This document shows, piece by piece, positions 24,805-33,011 of a stretch of 64,000 nucleotides of DNA. Every line of letters starts with the position of its first letter. Position 1 is the stretch's first letter. A model generated the notes under the pieces. The model did no database searches. It was not told the origin of the DNA and saw only the letters and a list, made by a program, of their open reading frames with translations. Source of the stretch: Streptomyces asiaticus (GTDB lineage: Bacteria > Actinomycetota > Actinomycetes > Streptomycetales > Streptomycetaceae); contig NZ_JAGSHX010000006.1 of NCBI RefSeq assembly GCF_018138715.1, positions 3,844,001 through 3,908,000 on the forward strand. The letters run 5' to 3'. Position numbers and translations under genes: made by a program.

Positions 24805-25048
24805 GGTCAGGCCGCACCCTTCTCCGTACGCTCGGAGCCGCCTTCTCGGCCGCGTGACGCCGCCAGAACCCTTCCTCGTCCCACTGCTGCGCCTGCTCCA
24901 GGTGGCGCAGACGCGCCTCGGTGCGCGCCCGGCGTTCGGCGTACTCGCGGAGGGCCATGTTGACCATCTCCTTCTTGGTCTTGGCGCCGGACAGCCGCAT
25001 GGCCTTCGCGAGGGCGTCGTCGTCGATGTCGATCTGAGTGGCGGACAC
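24755..25048 (-). CDS. VapB-like antitoxin with read-through C-terminus
   Basis: GTG at 25048 gives VSATQIDIDDDALAKAMRLSGAKTKKEMVNMALREYAERRARTEARLRHLEQAQQWDEEGFWRRHAAEKAA, a ribbon-helix-helix type VapB with DNA-binding N-terminus and toxin-wrapping C-terminus. After AAEKAA the frame runs on as an Arg-rich stretch into the toxin remnant and stops at 24755, whereas another frame carries a stop (TGA just before the toxin start, 24807) where an antitoxin would be expected to end. So the 3' end is probably frameshifted too, in line with a dead toxin. Confidence 0.7.
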   Translation of the reverse strand: MSATQIDIDDDALAKAMRLSGAKTKKEMVNMALREYAERRARTEARLRHLEQAQQWDEEGFWRRHAAEKAAPSVRRRVRPDRDPLPRRLHGRLASPA

Positions 25049-25138
25049 CGGAACGTCCAAGGGATGGGCTACATACAAAGGTGGTCGATGCCGCATACAA
25101 AGCGCAGGCGATGCGGGCATCGATGCGGCTTCAAGACA

Positions 25139-25966
25139 TCACCAGATGTCCGGTGCCGGGATCGCCCGGCTGAAGTCGCCACCACACAGTGCATCGCTGG
25201 GGATCGACCAGTGCATCCAGCCGCCGTCGCCGCCGATCCACCACTCGTCCTGCCCGGACAACTGAAGCAAGTGCTGGTATTGGCTCGAATCCTCGCCGTC
25301 CGGCAGCGTCGGCGAGGATCCCGTGGGGAACAGCGGCCAGCCGAAGGCCATGTTGTCGGCGTGGAGCGCGTACGGCTGGTCCGACCAGCCGGGGAGCAGA
25401 TCGGTGATGTCGTAAACGGGCATGTCGTCGACCACGGATCCCAAGTCGACCGTGTCCCAGGCCGGGTCGAATGTGTCGGGGAAGGCGAACCCGGGTGACG
25501 CCGCCCAAGCGACCGGCTCGAAGACGCTCGACCGGGCCGGTGCGTCCGTCTCGACGGCGTGGGCGGAACGGGCCGGGACGACCGCCCCCAGCCGCGGGTC
25601 CATGAGGTCCAACTTGAGTGACAGTTCAAGGGCGGCGGGATCGCACCGCTCCGATTCGGAGTCGAGCGAGAAGAAGTTCAGCAGGCCCGTCCCGGCGGGG
25701 AGCAGGTCACCGAGCCAGGGGGCCAGGGCGTCGGTGTCGAGGACGGCGAGCAGGCTCAGCGGTACGCCTTCACAGTCGGGCCACGGCGTGCCCGGCTCGA
25801 GCATCGCCCGGCCACCGAATCGACTGTGCCCGGCCCCCTCGCCCGGCCCGGCTTCGGTGAGCTCGAAACCGGGCCGGGCGAGACGTACGAGACGGGCGGC
25901 CAAGGGGGTGCCGAGTCGCTCGGCGCAGAAGGTGCGCAGGGCGGAAAACGTGGTCTCAGGGTCCAT
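25139..25966 (-). CDS. DUF1963 (YwqG-like) family protein
   Basis: Function unknown. The sequence has SRFGGRAMLEPGTPWPDCEGVPLSLLAVLDTDAL near residue 50 and LLNFFSLDS, then HLLQLSGQDEWWIGGDGGWMHWSIP near the C-terminus; this order (GGxP-type loop, then strand-rich repeats, then QLxxxD) fits DUF1963. No signal peptide or membrane segment. Start uncertain: a GTG four codons upstream is also possible and neither has a clear ribosome binding site. It sits between decaying regulatory genes. Length about 275 aa. Confidence 0.7.
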   Translation of the reverse strand: MDPETTFSALRTFCAERLGTPLAARLVRLARPGFELTEAGPGEGAGHSRFGGRAMLEPGTPWPDCEGVPLSLLAVLDTDALAPWLGDLLPAGTGLLNFFSLDSESERCDPAALELSLKLDLMDPRLGAVVPARSAHAVETDAPARSSVFEPVAWAASPGFAFPDTFDPAWDTVDLGSVVDDMPVYDITDLLPGWSDQPYALHADNMAFGWPLFPTGSSPTLPDGEDSSQYQHLLQLSGQDEWWIGGDGGWMHWSIPSDALCGGDFSRAIPAPDIW

Positions 25967-26005
25967 CCGGGGAGTCAAACACGCCCGTGTGACAGGCGGG
26001 ACGAC

Positions 26006-26420
26006 CTAGGTCCCGACCTCGGCCCACACCGTTTTGCCGATCAGCTCGGGTACGACGCCCCAGCGATCCGCCAACTCCTCGACCAGCAGCAGCCCGTGCC
26101 CGCACTCGCGCGGCGCCTCGGGCTCGGGGGTCGGGCGCACGGTCGGCAGGCGTTCGACGCGTGGGTCCCGCACCTCGATACGGAGCGTGGGCCCGGTGAC
26201 GGTGAGTGTCAGCCGGAAGTTCCGCCCCGGCACGCGGCCGTGCAGCGCGGCGTTCGCCGCCAGCTCCGCGATGATCAGCGCCGCCGCCTCATGCGGCAGC
26301 CCCCATGAGCGGATGCGCTCCGTCCCGAGGAGTCGTGCCAGGCGGGCGCCCTTGGGTGGCCGAGAGCAGGACGGTGAAGTGCGAAACGGAAGTGTCGGTT
26401 CGAGTGATTTGTTGCTTCAC
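26006..26420 (-). pseudogene. Frameshifted RsbW-like ATP-binding regulatory protein
   Basis: A GTG at 26420 opens VKQQITRTDTSVSHFTVLLSATQ, the usual N-terminus of Streptomyces HATPase_c proteins. The frame is then lost around 26335-26350. In another frame the protein continues as LARLLGTERIRSWGLPHEAAALIIAELAANAALHGRVPGRNFRLTLTV, with the N-box Asn, and ends GHGLLLVEELADRWGVV (G box) before the stop at 26006. A 1-nt gain or 2-nt loss explains it. Such genes normally accompany an XRE/DUF5753 gene and a DUF397 gene. A sequencing error is the alternative. Confidence 0.8.
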
Positions 26421-26536
26421 GTCACTCAGCGTGGCCACGCGCGAATAGGCTGAAAAGTAGCGACGCCGATACGTGCAGTGACGGTCCGGCCATCGTCCGG
26501 GCCTGTCCGACGGCGTCGGGTGGGAGGTGGACCCGT

Positions 26537-27277
26537 ATGGAGGATGAGGAAAGCGGCGCGGTCCTGAGGACGGTCGGCCGTCAGATCAGGTTGTGGCGGG
26601 AAGCGGCCGGGCTGAAGCAGGCGGAGTCGGGGGCCGCGATCGGTTACGGGGAGGAGCAAGTTTCGGCCGTCGAACGGGCGCGGCGCATCCCCAGCCCGGA
26701 GTTCCTGGACAACGCGGATCGGGTGCTGGAGGCGGGCGGCAAGATCGCCGCGATGAAGAAGGATGTCGCGGAGGCGCGTTACCCGAAGAAGGTTCGGGAT
26801 ATCGCGAAGTTGGAGGCCGACGCCGTCGAGTTGGGCGCCTACAACAACTCGGTAGTGGATGGCCTGCCGCAAACCGATGAGTACGCGACGGCGGTGTTCC
26901 GTGAACGACGCCCGACGTTCACGGACGAAGAGGTGGAGCAGCGAGTGGCCGCGCGTTTGGCCCGCCAGGAGATCATCGACACCTCGGCGGCGCGGCCACT
27001 CTTCAACTTCATGCAGTGCGAGTCGACGTTGCGCCGCCTCATCGGGGGCAAGATGGTGTTGCGGCGGCAACTCGAACGCCTGTTGGAGGTGAGCCAGTTG
27101 CGGAACGTAGACCTCCAGGTCCTGCCGACCGAGCGCGACGACCACGCGGGCATGGGCGGCCAACCATCGCGCCCCTGGTGGCCCCACCGCAGGGCGCATG
27201 TTGACCTGATTCATGCTCCTGACGTCCGGGTTCCGTCCCTAATCTCACGGCGGTTGTTGCCGAGCGTCGCTGCGTGA
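26537..27277 (+). pseudogene. XRE-family regulator (HTH + DUF5753), truncated at the C-terminus
   Basis: WhiJ-like DNA-binding protein. Residues 10-75 form the HTH (VGRQIRLWREAAGLKQAESGAAIGYGEEQVSAVERARRIPSPEFL). DUF5753 follows: YNNSVVDGLPQTDEYATAVFRERRPTFTDEEVEQRVAARLARQEII, then FNFMQCESTLRRLIGGKMVLRRQLERLLEVSQLRNVDLQVLP. Right after DDHAGMGG the expected hydrophobic domain end is replaced by unrelated QPSRPWWPHRR; none of the three frames continues the domain, so the last ~60 residues were lost by deletion or recombination near 27163. The usual DUF397 partner is also missing. Confidence 0.8.
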
Positions 27278-27300
27278 GGCGACGCGCCAAAGGGGGGATC

Positions 27301-27672
27301 ATGAGATCTGCGCGAACACTCGCGCGCACTGTCTGCGCCACCGCCGTACTCGGAACCACCGTCGCGCTGGGCACCGGGCCGGTCTCCGCCGCGCCCGCCA
27401 CCACCACCGCGAGCTGCGCCTATCCGTACGTGTGCATCCAGCGGTTGTCCGACGGGGTCATCATCGGACGGTTCCAGGACGTCACCTCGGGCTACCAGGA
27501 CCTGCCGTCCAGACCGAGCAACGTCAACATCATCAACACCCGGCACGACGACGTCGCCTACATCCGTTACGGCAACGGATCGAAGGTCTGCGTCGCTCCG
27601 GACAGCACCTTCTACATCAAGGACTACGTCCTGACGGGCATTCGCATCTCCTCGTCCGCGACCTGTAGTTGA
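27301..27672 (+). CDS. Small secreted Cys-containing protein, paralogue 1
   Basis: Unknown function. Sec signal peptide MRSARTLARTVCATAVLGTTVALGTGPVSA, then a ~90-residue mature domain: SCAYPYVCIQ, IIGRFQDVTSGYQDLP, NTRHDDVAYIRYGNGSKVC and a C-terminal TGIRISSSATCS. Four Cys could form two disulfides. The pattern (short Cys-x-PYVC opening, beta-rich, paired repeats) recalls actinobacterial peptidase inhibitor I36/beta-gamma crystallin-like secreted proteins, but similarity is too weak to claim. ATG at 27301 follows AAAGGGGGG. The next gene is a clear duplicate. Confidence 0.85.
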   Translation: MRSARTLARTVCATAVLGTTVALGTGPVSAAPATTTASCAYPYVCIQRLSDGVIIGRFQDVTSGYQDLPSRPSNVNIINTRHDDVAYIRYGNGSKVCVAPDSTFYIKDYVLTGIRISSSATCS

Positions 27673-27712
27673 GCCACGTCATCACCGACCGGACACCGAT
27701 CAAGGAGGAGAG

Positions 27713-28102
27713 ATGAAGGCATCACGTAAGCCTCTCAGACGAGTCGCGTGGGCCGTGGCAGCGGCCGCCGGTATCCTCGCCGCCTCGGCGGGAACGGCCG
27801 TCGCCGTGCCCGCCGCCGCCCCCGCGAGTGCTGCGGCGAGCTGCGCGTATCCCTATGTGTGCCTGTTCAAGGACGGCGTCAGGATCGGCCAGTTCCAGGA
27901 CGTCACCTCGGGTTTCCAGTCCCTGCCGTCCAAGCCGACCGGCACGGCCAGCTCGCCCATCACCGTCACCAACACCCGTCACGACGACGTCGCCTACATC
28001 CGTTTCAACACCGGCACGACCGTGTGCCTCCCCCCGGAATACAGCACCAACTTCACCGGGACGCTGACCGGGATCCGCATCTCCTCCTCCGCGACTTGCT
28101 GA
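27713..28102 (+). CDS. Small secreted Cys-containing protein, paralogue 2
   Basis: Tandem duplicate of the preceding gene, 40 bp downstream. Signal peptide with AxA site (VPAAAPASAAA), mature part SCAYPYVCLFKDGVRIGQFQDVTSGFQSLPSKP, NTRHDDVAYIRFNTGTTVC, LTGIRISSSATC. Shared blocks CAYPYVC, QFQDVTSG-[YF]-Q, NTRHDDVAYIR and TGIRISSSATC are nearly invariant while signal peptides and the middle differ, so the mature domain is under selection. AAGGAGGAGAG lies just before the ATG. Function unknown; extracellular. Confidence 0.87.
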   Translation: MKASRKPLRRVAWAVAAAAGILAASAGTAVAVPAAAPASAAASCAYPYVCLFKDGVRIGQFQDVTSGFQSLPSKPTGTASSPITVTNTRHDDVAYIRFNTGTTVCLPPEYSTNFTGTLTGIRISSSATC

Positions 28103-28173
28103 GGTCCGGCGTGGAGTGAGCCGCGATACGGCACGCCGAAGCGGTCGGGGTCGGTCGAGTTCGATCGGCTTCG

Positions 28174-28998
28174 TCAGGGCTTGCGGCCCACGCCCCCGTA
28201 CGCGTCGACATCGGGGGCCGCGCCGCTCGCCCCGTCGGGCCCCGGCCGCCACCGCGTGATCCGGACGATGCCGGGCTCCAGCACGTCGAGCCCGTCGAAG
28301 AACGCGGCGAGCTCGTCGACCGGGCGGACGTAGTACGGGACCGCACCGCTCGCGTTGTACGTCTCGGAGGCCGCGATCATGCCCTCGCTGGTGGCGGTGG
28401 AGTCGCCGATCACCAGGTAGCTGCCGGACGGCAGACCGGCCATCAGGCGGTTCACCAGGGAACGGGCCTCGGCGTGGTCGGCGACGTGGCCGAGGACGTT
28501 GAGCAGCACCAGGGCGACCGGTTGGGTGAGGTCCAGCGTTCCGGCCGCCGCCCGGAGTACGGCGTCGGGGTCGTAGAGATCCGCGTCGAGGTAGTCGGTG
28601 GCGCCCTCGGGGGTGCTGCTCAGCAGGGTGCGGGCGTGCACCAGGACCAGCGGGTCGTTGTCGACGTACACGATGCGCGCGTCCGGCGCGACGCGCTGCG
28701 CGACCTCGTGGGTGTTGTCAGCGGTGGGCAACCCGGTGCCGATGTCGAGGAACTGGCGTACGCCATGCTCGGCGGCGAGGCAGGTGATGGCGCGGGAGAG
28801 GAAGTGACGGCTGGTCACGGCCACGTCGACCAGGCCCGGGAAGATCTCCTTGATCTTGTCGCCGACCTCGCGGTCGGCCTCGTAGTTGTCCTTGCCGCCC
28901 ACGAAGTAGTTCCAGAAGCGGGCGGAGTGCGGCTTGGTGGTGTCCATACGCCGCGCGACATCGGCTGCCGTGCTGTGGGTCGGCTCGTGCTCGGACAA
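28174..28998 (-). CDS. SAM-dependent methyltransferase, DUF574 (Methyltransf_19) family
   Basis: Actinobacteria-specific methyltransferase group of unknown substrate. Starts with the family motif MDTTKPHSARFWNYFVGGKDNYEADREVGDKI, then QFLDIGTGLPTADNTHEVAQ (SAM motif I), IVYVDNDPLVLVHARTLL (acidic ribose-binding residue) and VALVLLNVLGHV. A TTG start at 28998 is chosen: GGAG lies 8 nt upstream and the N-terminus LSEHEPTHSTAADVARRMD is typical of the family. Length 274 aa. Single gene. Confidence 0.9.
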   Translation of the reverse strand: MSEHEPTHSTAADVARRMDTTKPHSARFWNYFVGGKDNYEADREVGDKIKEIFPGLVDVAVTSRHFLSRAITCLAAEHGVRQFLDIGTGLPTADNTHEVAQRVAPDARIVYVDNDPLVLVHARTLLSSTPEGATDYLDADLYDPDAVLRAAAGTLDLTQPVALVLLNVLGHVADHAEARSLVNRLMAGLPSGSYLVIGDSTATSEGMIAASETYNASGAVPYYVRPVDELAAFFDGLDVLEPGIVRITRWRPGPDGASGAAPDVDAYGGVGRKP

Positions 28999-29180
28999 GG
29001 AGCTGGCTCCTGACGGGAGTTCGTGAGGGTAGGTACGTAGGTGATGATCTCCTGCGAAGTGAGACGGAACCAGTCGCCCAGTGCACCGAAACGGTCGGGG
29101 AGCGAAAGATTGGCCACATATGTGTGCGGCGCCGTCGGTGCGGCGGGGCCGCGCGGGCCGGGGCCGGCTGCCGCGCCGGG

Positions 29181-30593
29181 TTACGCGTGATGGGCGGGTG
29201 GGTGGCGCTCGTACCACCGCTGGTCGGCCTCGAGCTGGGACGCCAGTGAGATGAGCACGGGCTCGCTGTTGGCCGGGCCGAGGAACTGGGCGCCCAGGGG
29301 CAGGGTTGCGGCGGGGTCGGCGAACCCGGCGGGCACGTTCATCGCGGGCCAGCCCAGCACGTTCCACGGCCAGGCGTACGGGCACGCCGCGATCATGGCC
29401 CGATCCGTACGCCACCCGGACAGACCGGCCATGGCACCGATCCGCAACGGAGGCGTGGCCGTCGTCGGGGAGAGGACCACGTCGAAGCGGTCGAAGATCG
29501 CCCCGACCTGGCGCCGCAGCGGCTCCTCGTACGACCGCGCCCACCGCAGCGCGGCGCCGCCCAGCAGGCGGCCGTTGCGGACGGCGCCGCGGGTGCGGAT
29601 GTCCAGCAGCAGCGGATCGGGGACCCGGCCGGACCATTCGGTGAGCCCGGCGGTGGCGCGCGGCAGGAAGGAGAAGCCCACGAGCCCGTAGCGCGGCTCG
29701 GCCTCCACGACCTCGTGGCCGAGGGCCGCCAGCCGCTCGGCGAGCCGGACGACGGCGGCCCGCACCACCGGGTCCAGCCTCTTCGGGGTGCCGGTGAAGG
29801 CCGTCTTGAACGACAGGGCGATCCGCAGCCGCCCCGGGTCGCGGCCCACCGCGGACAGCACGTCCACCGGCTCGGGGCAGTGCAGATCGCCCTCGCAGTT
29901 GCCGGTCGCGACATGCAGCAGCAGCGCCGCGTCGGCGACCGTACGGGCCAGCGGGCCATTGCAGGTGATGCCGTTGAAAGCCTCGGCGTCCGGCCAGGTG
30001 GAGATCCGGCCGCGCTGGGGCTTGATGCCGATGAGATGCGTCCAGGCGGCGGGGATGCGGAGCGAGCCCGCGCCGTCCGAGCCGAGCGCGGCGGGGACCA
30101 GACCGGCGGCGACGGCGGCCGCACCGCCGCCGGAGGAGCCGCCGGGGGTGTGCTCCGGGCTCCAGGGGTTGCGGGTGTCGCCGAAGGCGGGGCCCTCGGT
30201 GAACGGCCACTGGCCCAGCTCGGGGGTGTTGGTCTTGCCGACGATCACGGCCCCGGCCGCCTTCAGCCGCCGTACCGCCTCGCCGTCCTCGGCCTTGGCG
30301 GGGAAGTCGCCACAGCAGCCGAAGGCGGTGGGCTCGCCCGCCACGTCCGTGTCGTCCTTGACCGCGAGCGGGACGCCGAGCAGCGGCAGCCGCTCCCCCG
30401 CCGCCAGCCGCCGGTCCGCCTCGGCGGCCTCCCGCAGAGCGGCCTCGGCGCGGACGCGGCGGAACGCGTTGAGCGTGGGCTGGGTCTCGGCGATGCGCTG
30501 GAGCGACTGCTCCACCAGCGCACGGGAGGTCACCTCGCCCCCGGCCAGGGCGCGGATCTGCTCGCCCAGACCCTTGGGAATGACGCTGGTCAC
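29181..30593 (-). CDS. Amidase (amidase signature family)
   Basis: Hydrolyses amide bonds with a Ser-cisSer-Lys triad: Lys in PLAVKDDTDVAG (about residue 79), the Ser-rich signature HTPGGSSGGGAAAVAAGLVPAALGSDGAGSLRIPAAW (residues 148-185) carrying the two Ser. Length 470 aa. GTG start preceded by AGGAGG. No signal peptide. Substrate cannot be read. Alone on its strand; annotated relatives include acetamidase/6-aminohexanoate-cyclic-dimer hydrolase-like enzymes. Confidence 0.92.
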   Translation of the reverse strand: MTSVIPKGLGEQIRALAGGEVTSRALVEQSLQRIAETQPTLNAFRRVRAEAALREAAEADRRLAAGERLPLLGVPLAVKDDTDVAGEPTAFGCCGDFPAKAEDGEAVRRLKAAGAVIVGKTNTPELGQWPFTEGPAFGDTRNPWSPEHTPGGSSGGGAAAVAAGLVPAALGSDGAGSLRIPAAWTHLIGIKPQRGRISTWPDAEAFNGITCNGPLARTVADAALLLHVATGNCEGDLHCPEPVDVLSAVGRDPGRLRIALSFKTAFTGTPKRLDPVVRAAVVRLAERLAALGHEVVEAEPRYGLVGFSFLPRATAGLTEWSGRVPDPLLLDIRTRGAVRNGRLLGGAALRWARSYEEPLRRQVGAIFDRFDVVLSPTTATPPLRIGAMAGLSGWRTDRAMIAACPYAWPWNVLGWPAMNVPAGFADPAATLPLGAQFLGPANSEPVLISLASQLEADQRWYERHPPAHHA

Positions 30594-30680
30594 CGTGGAC
30601 CTCCTCGGGTGAGTTCGGCCACTCCCCCTTTACCCCAGGTGGCCGCTCGACGCACCCTGGGCAACGGTGGTGGCCCCTTT

Positions 30681-30716
30681 CATCACGTCCATCACATCCA
30701 TCACCTTCATCACGAT
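30681..30716 (+). repeat. Four-copy 9-bp tandem repeat upstream of a small gene
   Basis: Units CATCACGTC, CATCACATC, CATCACCTT and CATCACGAT follow each other exactly (a fifth, CATCGCTGA, is degenerate). The array ends 26 bp before the ATG of the 48-aa membrane protein, within its promoter or leader. It could be an array of short protein sites or a slipped-strand expansion. Confidence 0.8.
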
Positions 30717-30742
30717 CATCGCTGAGCACAGAGGACACCCGC

Positions 30743-30889
30743 ATGACCGACATCGCGGCGCGCCGCACCGGCCTCCACACCCGCACCGGAGGCCCCTCCG
30801 ACGGCGAGGACCACCGGCTGGAGCATCTGCTCGGCTGGTCGCTGGTCGTCGTCCTCGCATTGCTCACCTCGCAGCTCGGGCTGTTCTAG
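30743..30889 (+). CDS. Small single-pass membrane protein (48 aa), unknown function
   Basis: ATG at 30743 preceded by GAGGAC; the product is a hydrophilic N-terminus (MTDIAARRTGLHTRTGG, then SDGEDHRLEHLL) followed by one hydrophobic helix, GWSLVVVLALLTSQLGLF, ending at the C-terminus. Codon use shows the usual third-position GC. No recognised family. It stands between the amidase (divergent) and the alpha/beta hydrolase (convergent). The leader contains the 9-bp repeats. Confidence 0.65.
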   Translation: MTDIAARRTGLHTRTGGPSDGEDHRLEHLLGWSLVVVLALLTSQLGLF

Positions 30890-30911
30890 GTCCCCGGCCC
30901 GGACGCGAGGC

Positions 30912-32174
30912 TCAGTCGACGAACCGCACCTCCGGGTAGCGGGCCGACGGCCCGTCCAACAGACCGTCGTCATCGCGGTGGCGCAGCTCGCGGTCGAAGA
31001 ACGCCGAGACATACGCGCGCTGGACGGCCACCGCCCGCTCGGGGGCGACCGTGCCGATCGCCCCGGTCACCATCTCCTTCGGCAGGCCCAGCCGCGCGGC
31101 GATCCGAGGCAGCATCGAGGTGGCGTCGGTGTAGGTCGCATGGCCCGAACCGAGCAGCGTCAGATCGAGGCGCGGGCCCGAGCCGTGCTCCCACAGCGCG
31201 CCCCACGACGGCACGGTGTGATGGTCGTTTCCGTCCTTGCCCATGAGCAGCACGGGGCGGTCCACACCGTCCGCGGCGACCGTGGAGAGGGGGCCGGGGT
31301 CGTGATCCTCCTGGACGTAGGCCAGCAGCCCGTCCAGATTCGCGGCCGCCGCGATCCGCCGGTCGTCGTGCATCGCCTGAAGGGCCGCGAAGCCGCCCGC
31401 CGACTGCCCGAACGCGCCGATGGCGGACGGGGCGAGCGGTGTCGGGACGATCGCCTCCAGCCGGTCGAGAACGAAGCGAAGATCCGCCACTCGCACCGCA
31501 CAGGTCTTCCGCAGCAGCTCGACGACCGTGCCCTCGCGCTCGGCCCGTTCGTACTCCTCCGGCAGCCGGCTGGTCTCGACCCGGCCGTCCGGGAACTCGA
31601 CCGCCGACGCGTCGTAGGTGTGGTCGACACAGATCACGACATAACCGCGCGAGGCCAGCTCATCGGTGAGCGTGGTACCCAGCGAGCGCGGGTCGCCGAC
31701 GCCGGGCGAGTAGAGCACCACCGGGTGCACCACCGGGTCCGCGGCGCCCCGGCGTGCCCTCGCGGGCGGAGCCCCCTGGTGCGCGAAGGTGCGGGTCGCC
31801 GCCCAGTCGACGCTGCCCCGCGGCACGCCCCCGAAGTTGTTCAGTCGGTCGAAACCGGCCGCCTCGCCCGGCGACATCTGCGCGGCGCGCGGATACCGCC
31901 CGACGTCCCTGGCCGGATAGCGGACGCTGACCATCAGCTCACGCGACGGCCGGGAGGCGACCCAGGGATCGGGCCGGCCGTGATCGACGAGGCGGTGGGA
32001 GACCGTGCCCACGGGATACGGCCCGCTGGGCACGGGCAGCGTCAGCCGCACGCGCCGCGCGGCCGGGGCGGCGACCGCCCTCGGCTGCGCCGCCCCCACC
32101 CCTGAGGCGGCGAGGGCGGTGGCGGCCAGCAGGGTCCGGCGGCGCGGGCCGGAGCCGGAAGTATGTGTGGTCAT
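30912..32174 (-). CDS. Secreted alpha/beta hydrolase (PAF-acetylhydrolase-like), probable Tat substrate
   Basis: Exported esterase/lipase. ATG at 32174; the N-terminus MTTHTSGSGPRRRTLLAATALAASG has a twin-Arg motif and hydrophobic core ending near AVAAPA. Domain features: HPVVLYSPGVGDPRSLGTTLTDELASRGYVVICVDHTYD (oxyanion region), IGAFGQSAGGFAALQAM (nucleophile Ser in GxSxG), LDLTLLGSGHATYTD (catalytic His). Matches the platelet-activating-factor acetylhydrolase isoform II/plasma-like group. Length 420 aa. Divergent from the B3/B4 gene. Confidence 0.88.
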   Translation of the reverse strand: MTTHTSGSGPRRRTLLAATALAASGVGAAQPRAVAAPAARRVRLTLPVPSGPYPVGTVSHRLVDHGRPDPWVASRPSRELMVSVRYPARDVGRYPRAAQMSPGEAAGFDRLNNFGGVPRGSVDWAATRTFAHQGAPPARARRGAADPVVHPVVLYSPGVGDPRSLGTTLTDELASRGYVVICVDHTYDASAVEFPDGRVETSRLPEEYERAEREGTVVELLRKTCAVRVADLRFVLDRLEAIVPTPLAPSAIGAFGQSAGGFAALQAMHDDRRIAAAANLDGLLAYVQEDHDPGPLSTVAADGVDRPVLLMGKDGNDHHTVPSWGALWEHGSGPRLDLTLLGSGHATYTDATSMLPRIAARLGLPKEMVTGAIGTVAPERAVAVQRAYVSAFFDRELRHRDDDGLLDGPSARYPEVRFVD

Positions 32175-32260
32175 GCGTAGAGCGTTCCGCTTCCGGCCAT
32201 ACGCCACCATCGGGGCACCCGCCGTCTCCCGGGTGGGGATGGCCCCCGAAGCCGTACAGC

Positions 32261-32277
32261 ACACTGCACCGCAGTGT
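32261..32277. promoter_or_regulatory. Inverted repeat in the divergent promoter region
   Basis: ACACTGC, 3-nt spacer, GCAGTGT. It ends 4 bp before a -10-like CATAGT (32282-32287) that lies 7 nt upstream of the B3/B4 gene ATG, so it would cover the spacer or -35 region of that promoter and lies 87 bp from the hydrolase start. Confidence 0.5.
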
Positions 32278-32294
32278 ATGCCATAGTGGACCAC

Positions 32295-33011
32295 ATGACG
32301 TTCGACGCCGCAGCCTGGCTGGAATCCGCCACCATCGACCCCGCCGTACTCGCCCTGCGCCCCGACTACCGGGCGCTGCTCATCACCGCCGAGGGGCTGC
32401 TTCCCGGGCCCAGCGACGAGCTGAGCGAGCGGCTCCTGGCCGACGCCGAGTCGGCGGCGCGGGAGCGGTTCGGGGACGGGCCGGTGGAGGAGCATCCGCA
32501 TCTGGCCGCCTGGCGCGAGGCGTTCCGCGCCTTCGGCGCGAAGCCGCAGCGCACCCGGCCCAGCGCGGAGGCCCTGCTGCGGCGGCTGTCCGCCGGGCTG
32601 CCCCGGGTGGACCGGCTGACCGACATCTACAACGCGATCTCGGTCGGCCATGTGATCCCGCTCGGCGGCGAGGACCTCGACCACTACGTGGGCGCGGCCC
32701 GGCTGGTGCGCGCCGAGGGCGACGAGACCTTCGAGACGACGGCCGGGGGCGAGCCCGTGGTCGAGCACCCGGCGCCCGGCGAGGTGGTGTGGCGGGACGA
32801 CACGGGCGCCACCTGCCGCCGCTGGAACTGGCGCCAGTGCACCCGCACCCGGCTCACGCATGACACCACCCGGGCGATGTTCGTCCTGGACGCCCTGGGC
32901 CCGATGGACGACACGGCCCTCAAGGCGGCCGGCGACCAGCTCATGGAGGCGCTGACGGAGGCGAGCCCGGGGGTGACGATCGCCTCGCGGCTGCTGGGCG
33001 GGGCGGCGTAG
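32295..33011 (+). CDS. B3/B4 tRNA-binding domain protein
   Basis: Stand-alone relative of the B3/B4 editing/tRNA-binding domain of phenylalanyl-tRNA synthetase beta chain. Sequence: LRPDYRALLITAEGLLPGPSDEL, HPHLAAWREAFRAFGAKPQRTRPSAEALLRRLSAGLPRVDRLTDIYNAISVGHVIPLGGEDLDHYVG and WNWRQCTRTRLTHDTTRAMFVLDALGPMD. The B3_4 fold suggests binding of an amino acid or tRNA; some members act as trans-editing factors (inference). ATG at 32295 is preferred since CATAGT sits 7 nt upstream with no Shine-Dalgarno. Length 238 aa. Confidence 0.85.
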   Translation: MTFDAAAWLESATIDPAVLALRPDYRALLITAEGLLPGPSDELSERLLADAESAARERFGDGPVEEHPHLAAWREAFRAFGAKPQRTRPSAEALLRRLSAGLPRVDRLTDIYNAISVGHVIPLGGEDLDHYVGAARLVRAEGDETFETTAGGEPVVEHPAPGEVVWRDDTGATCRRWNWRQCTRTRLTHDTTRAMFVLDALGPMDDTALKAAGDQLMEALTEASPGVTIASRLLGGAA

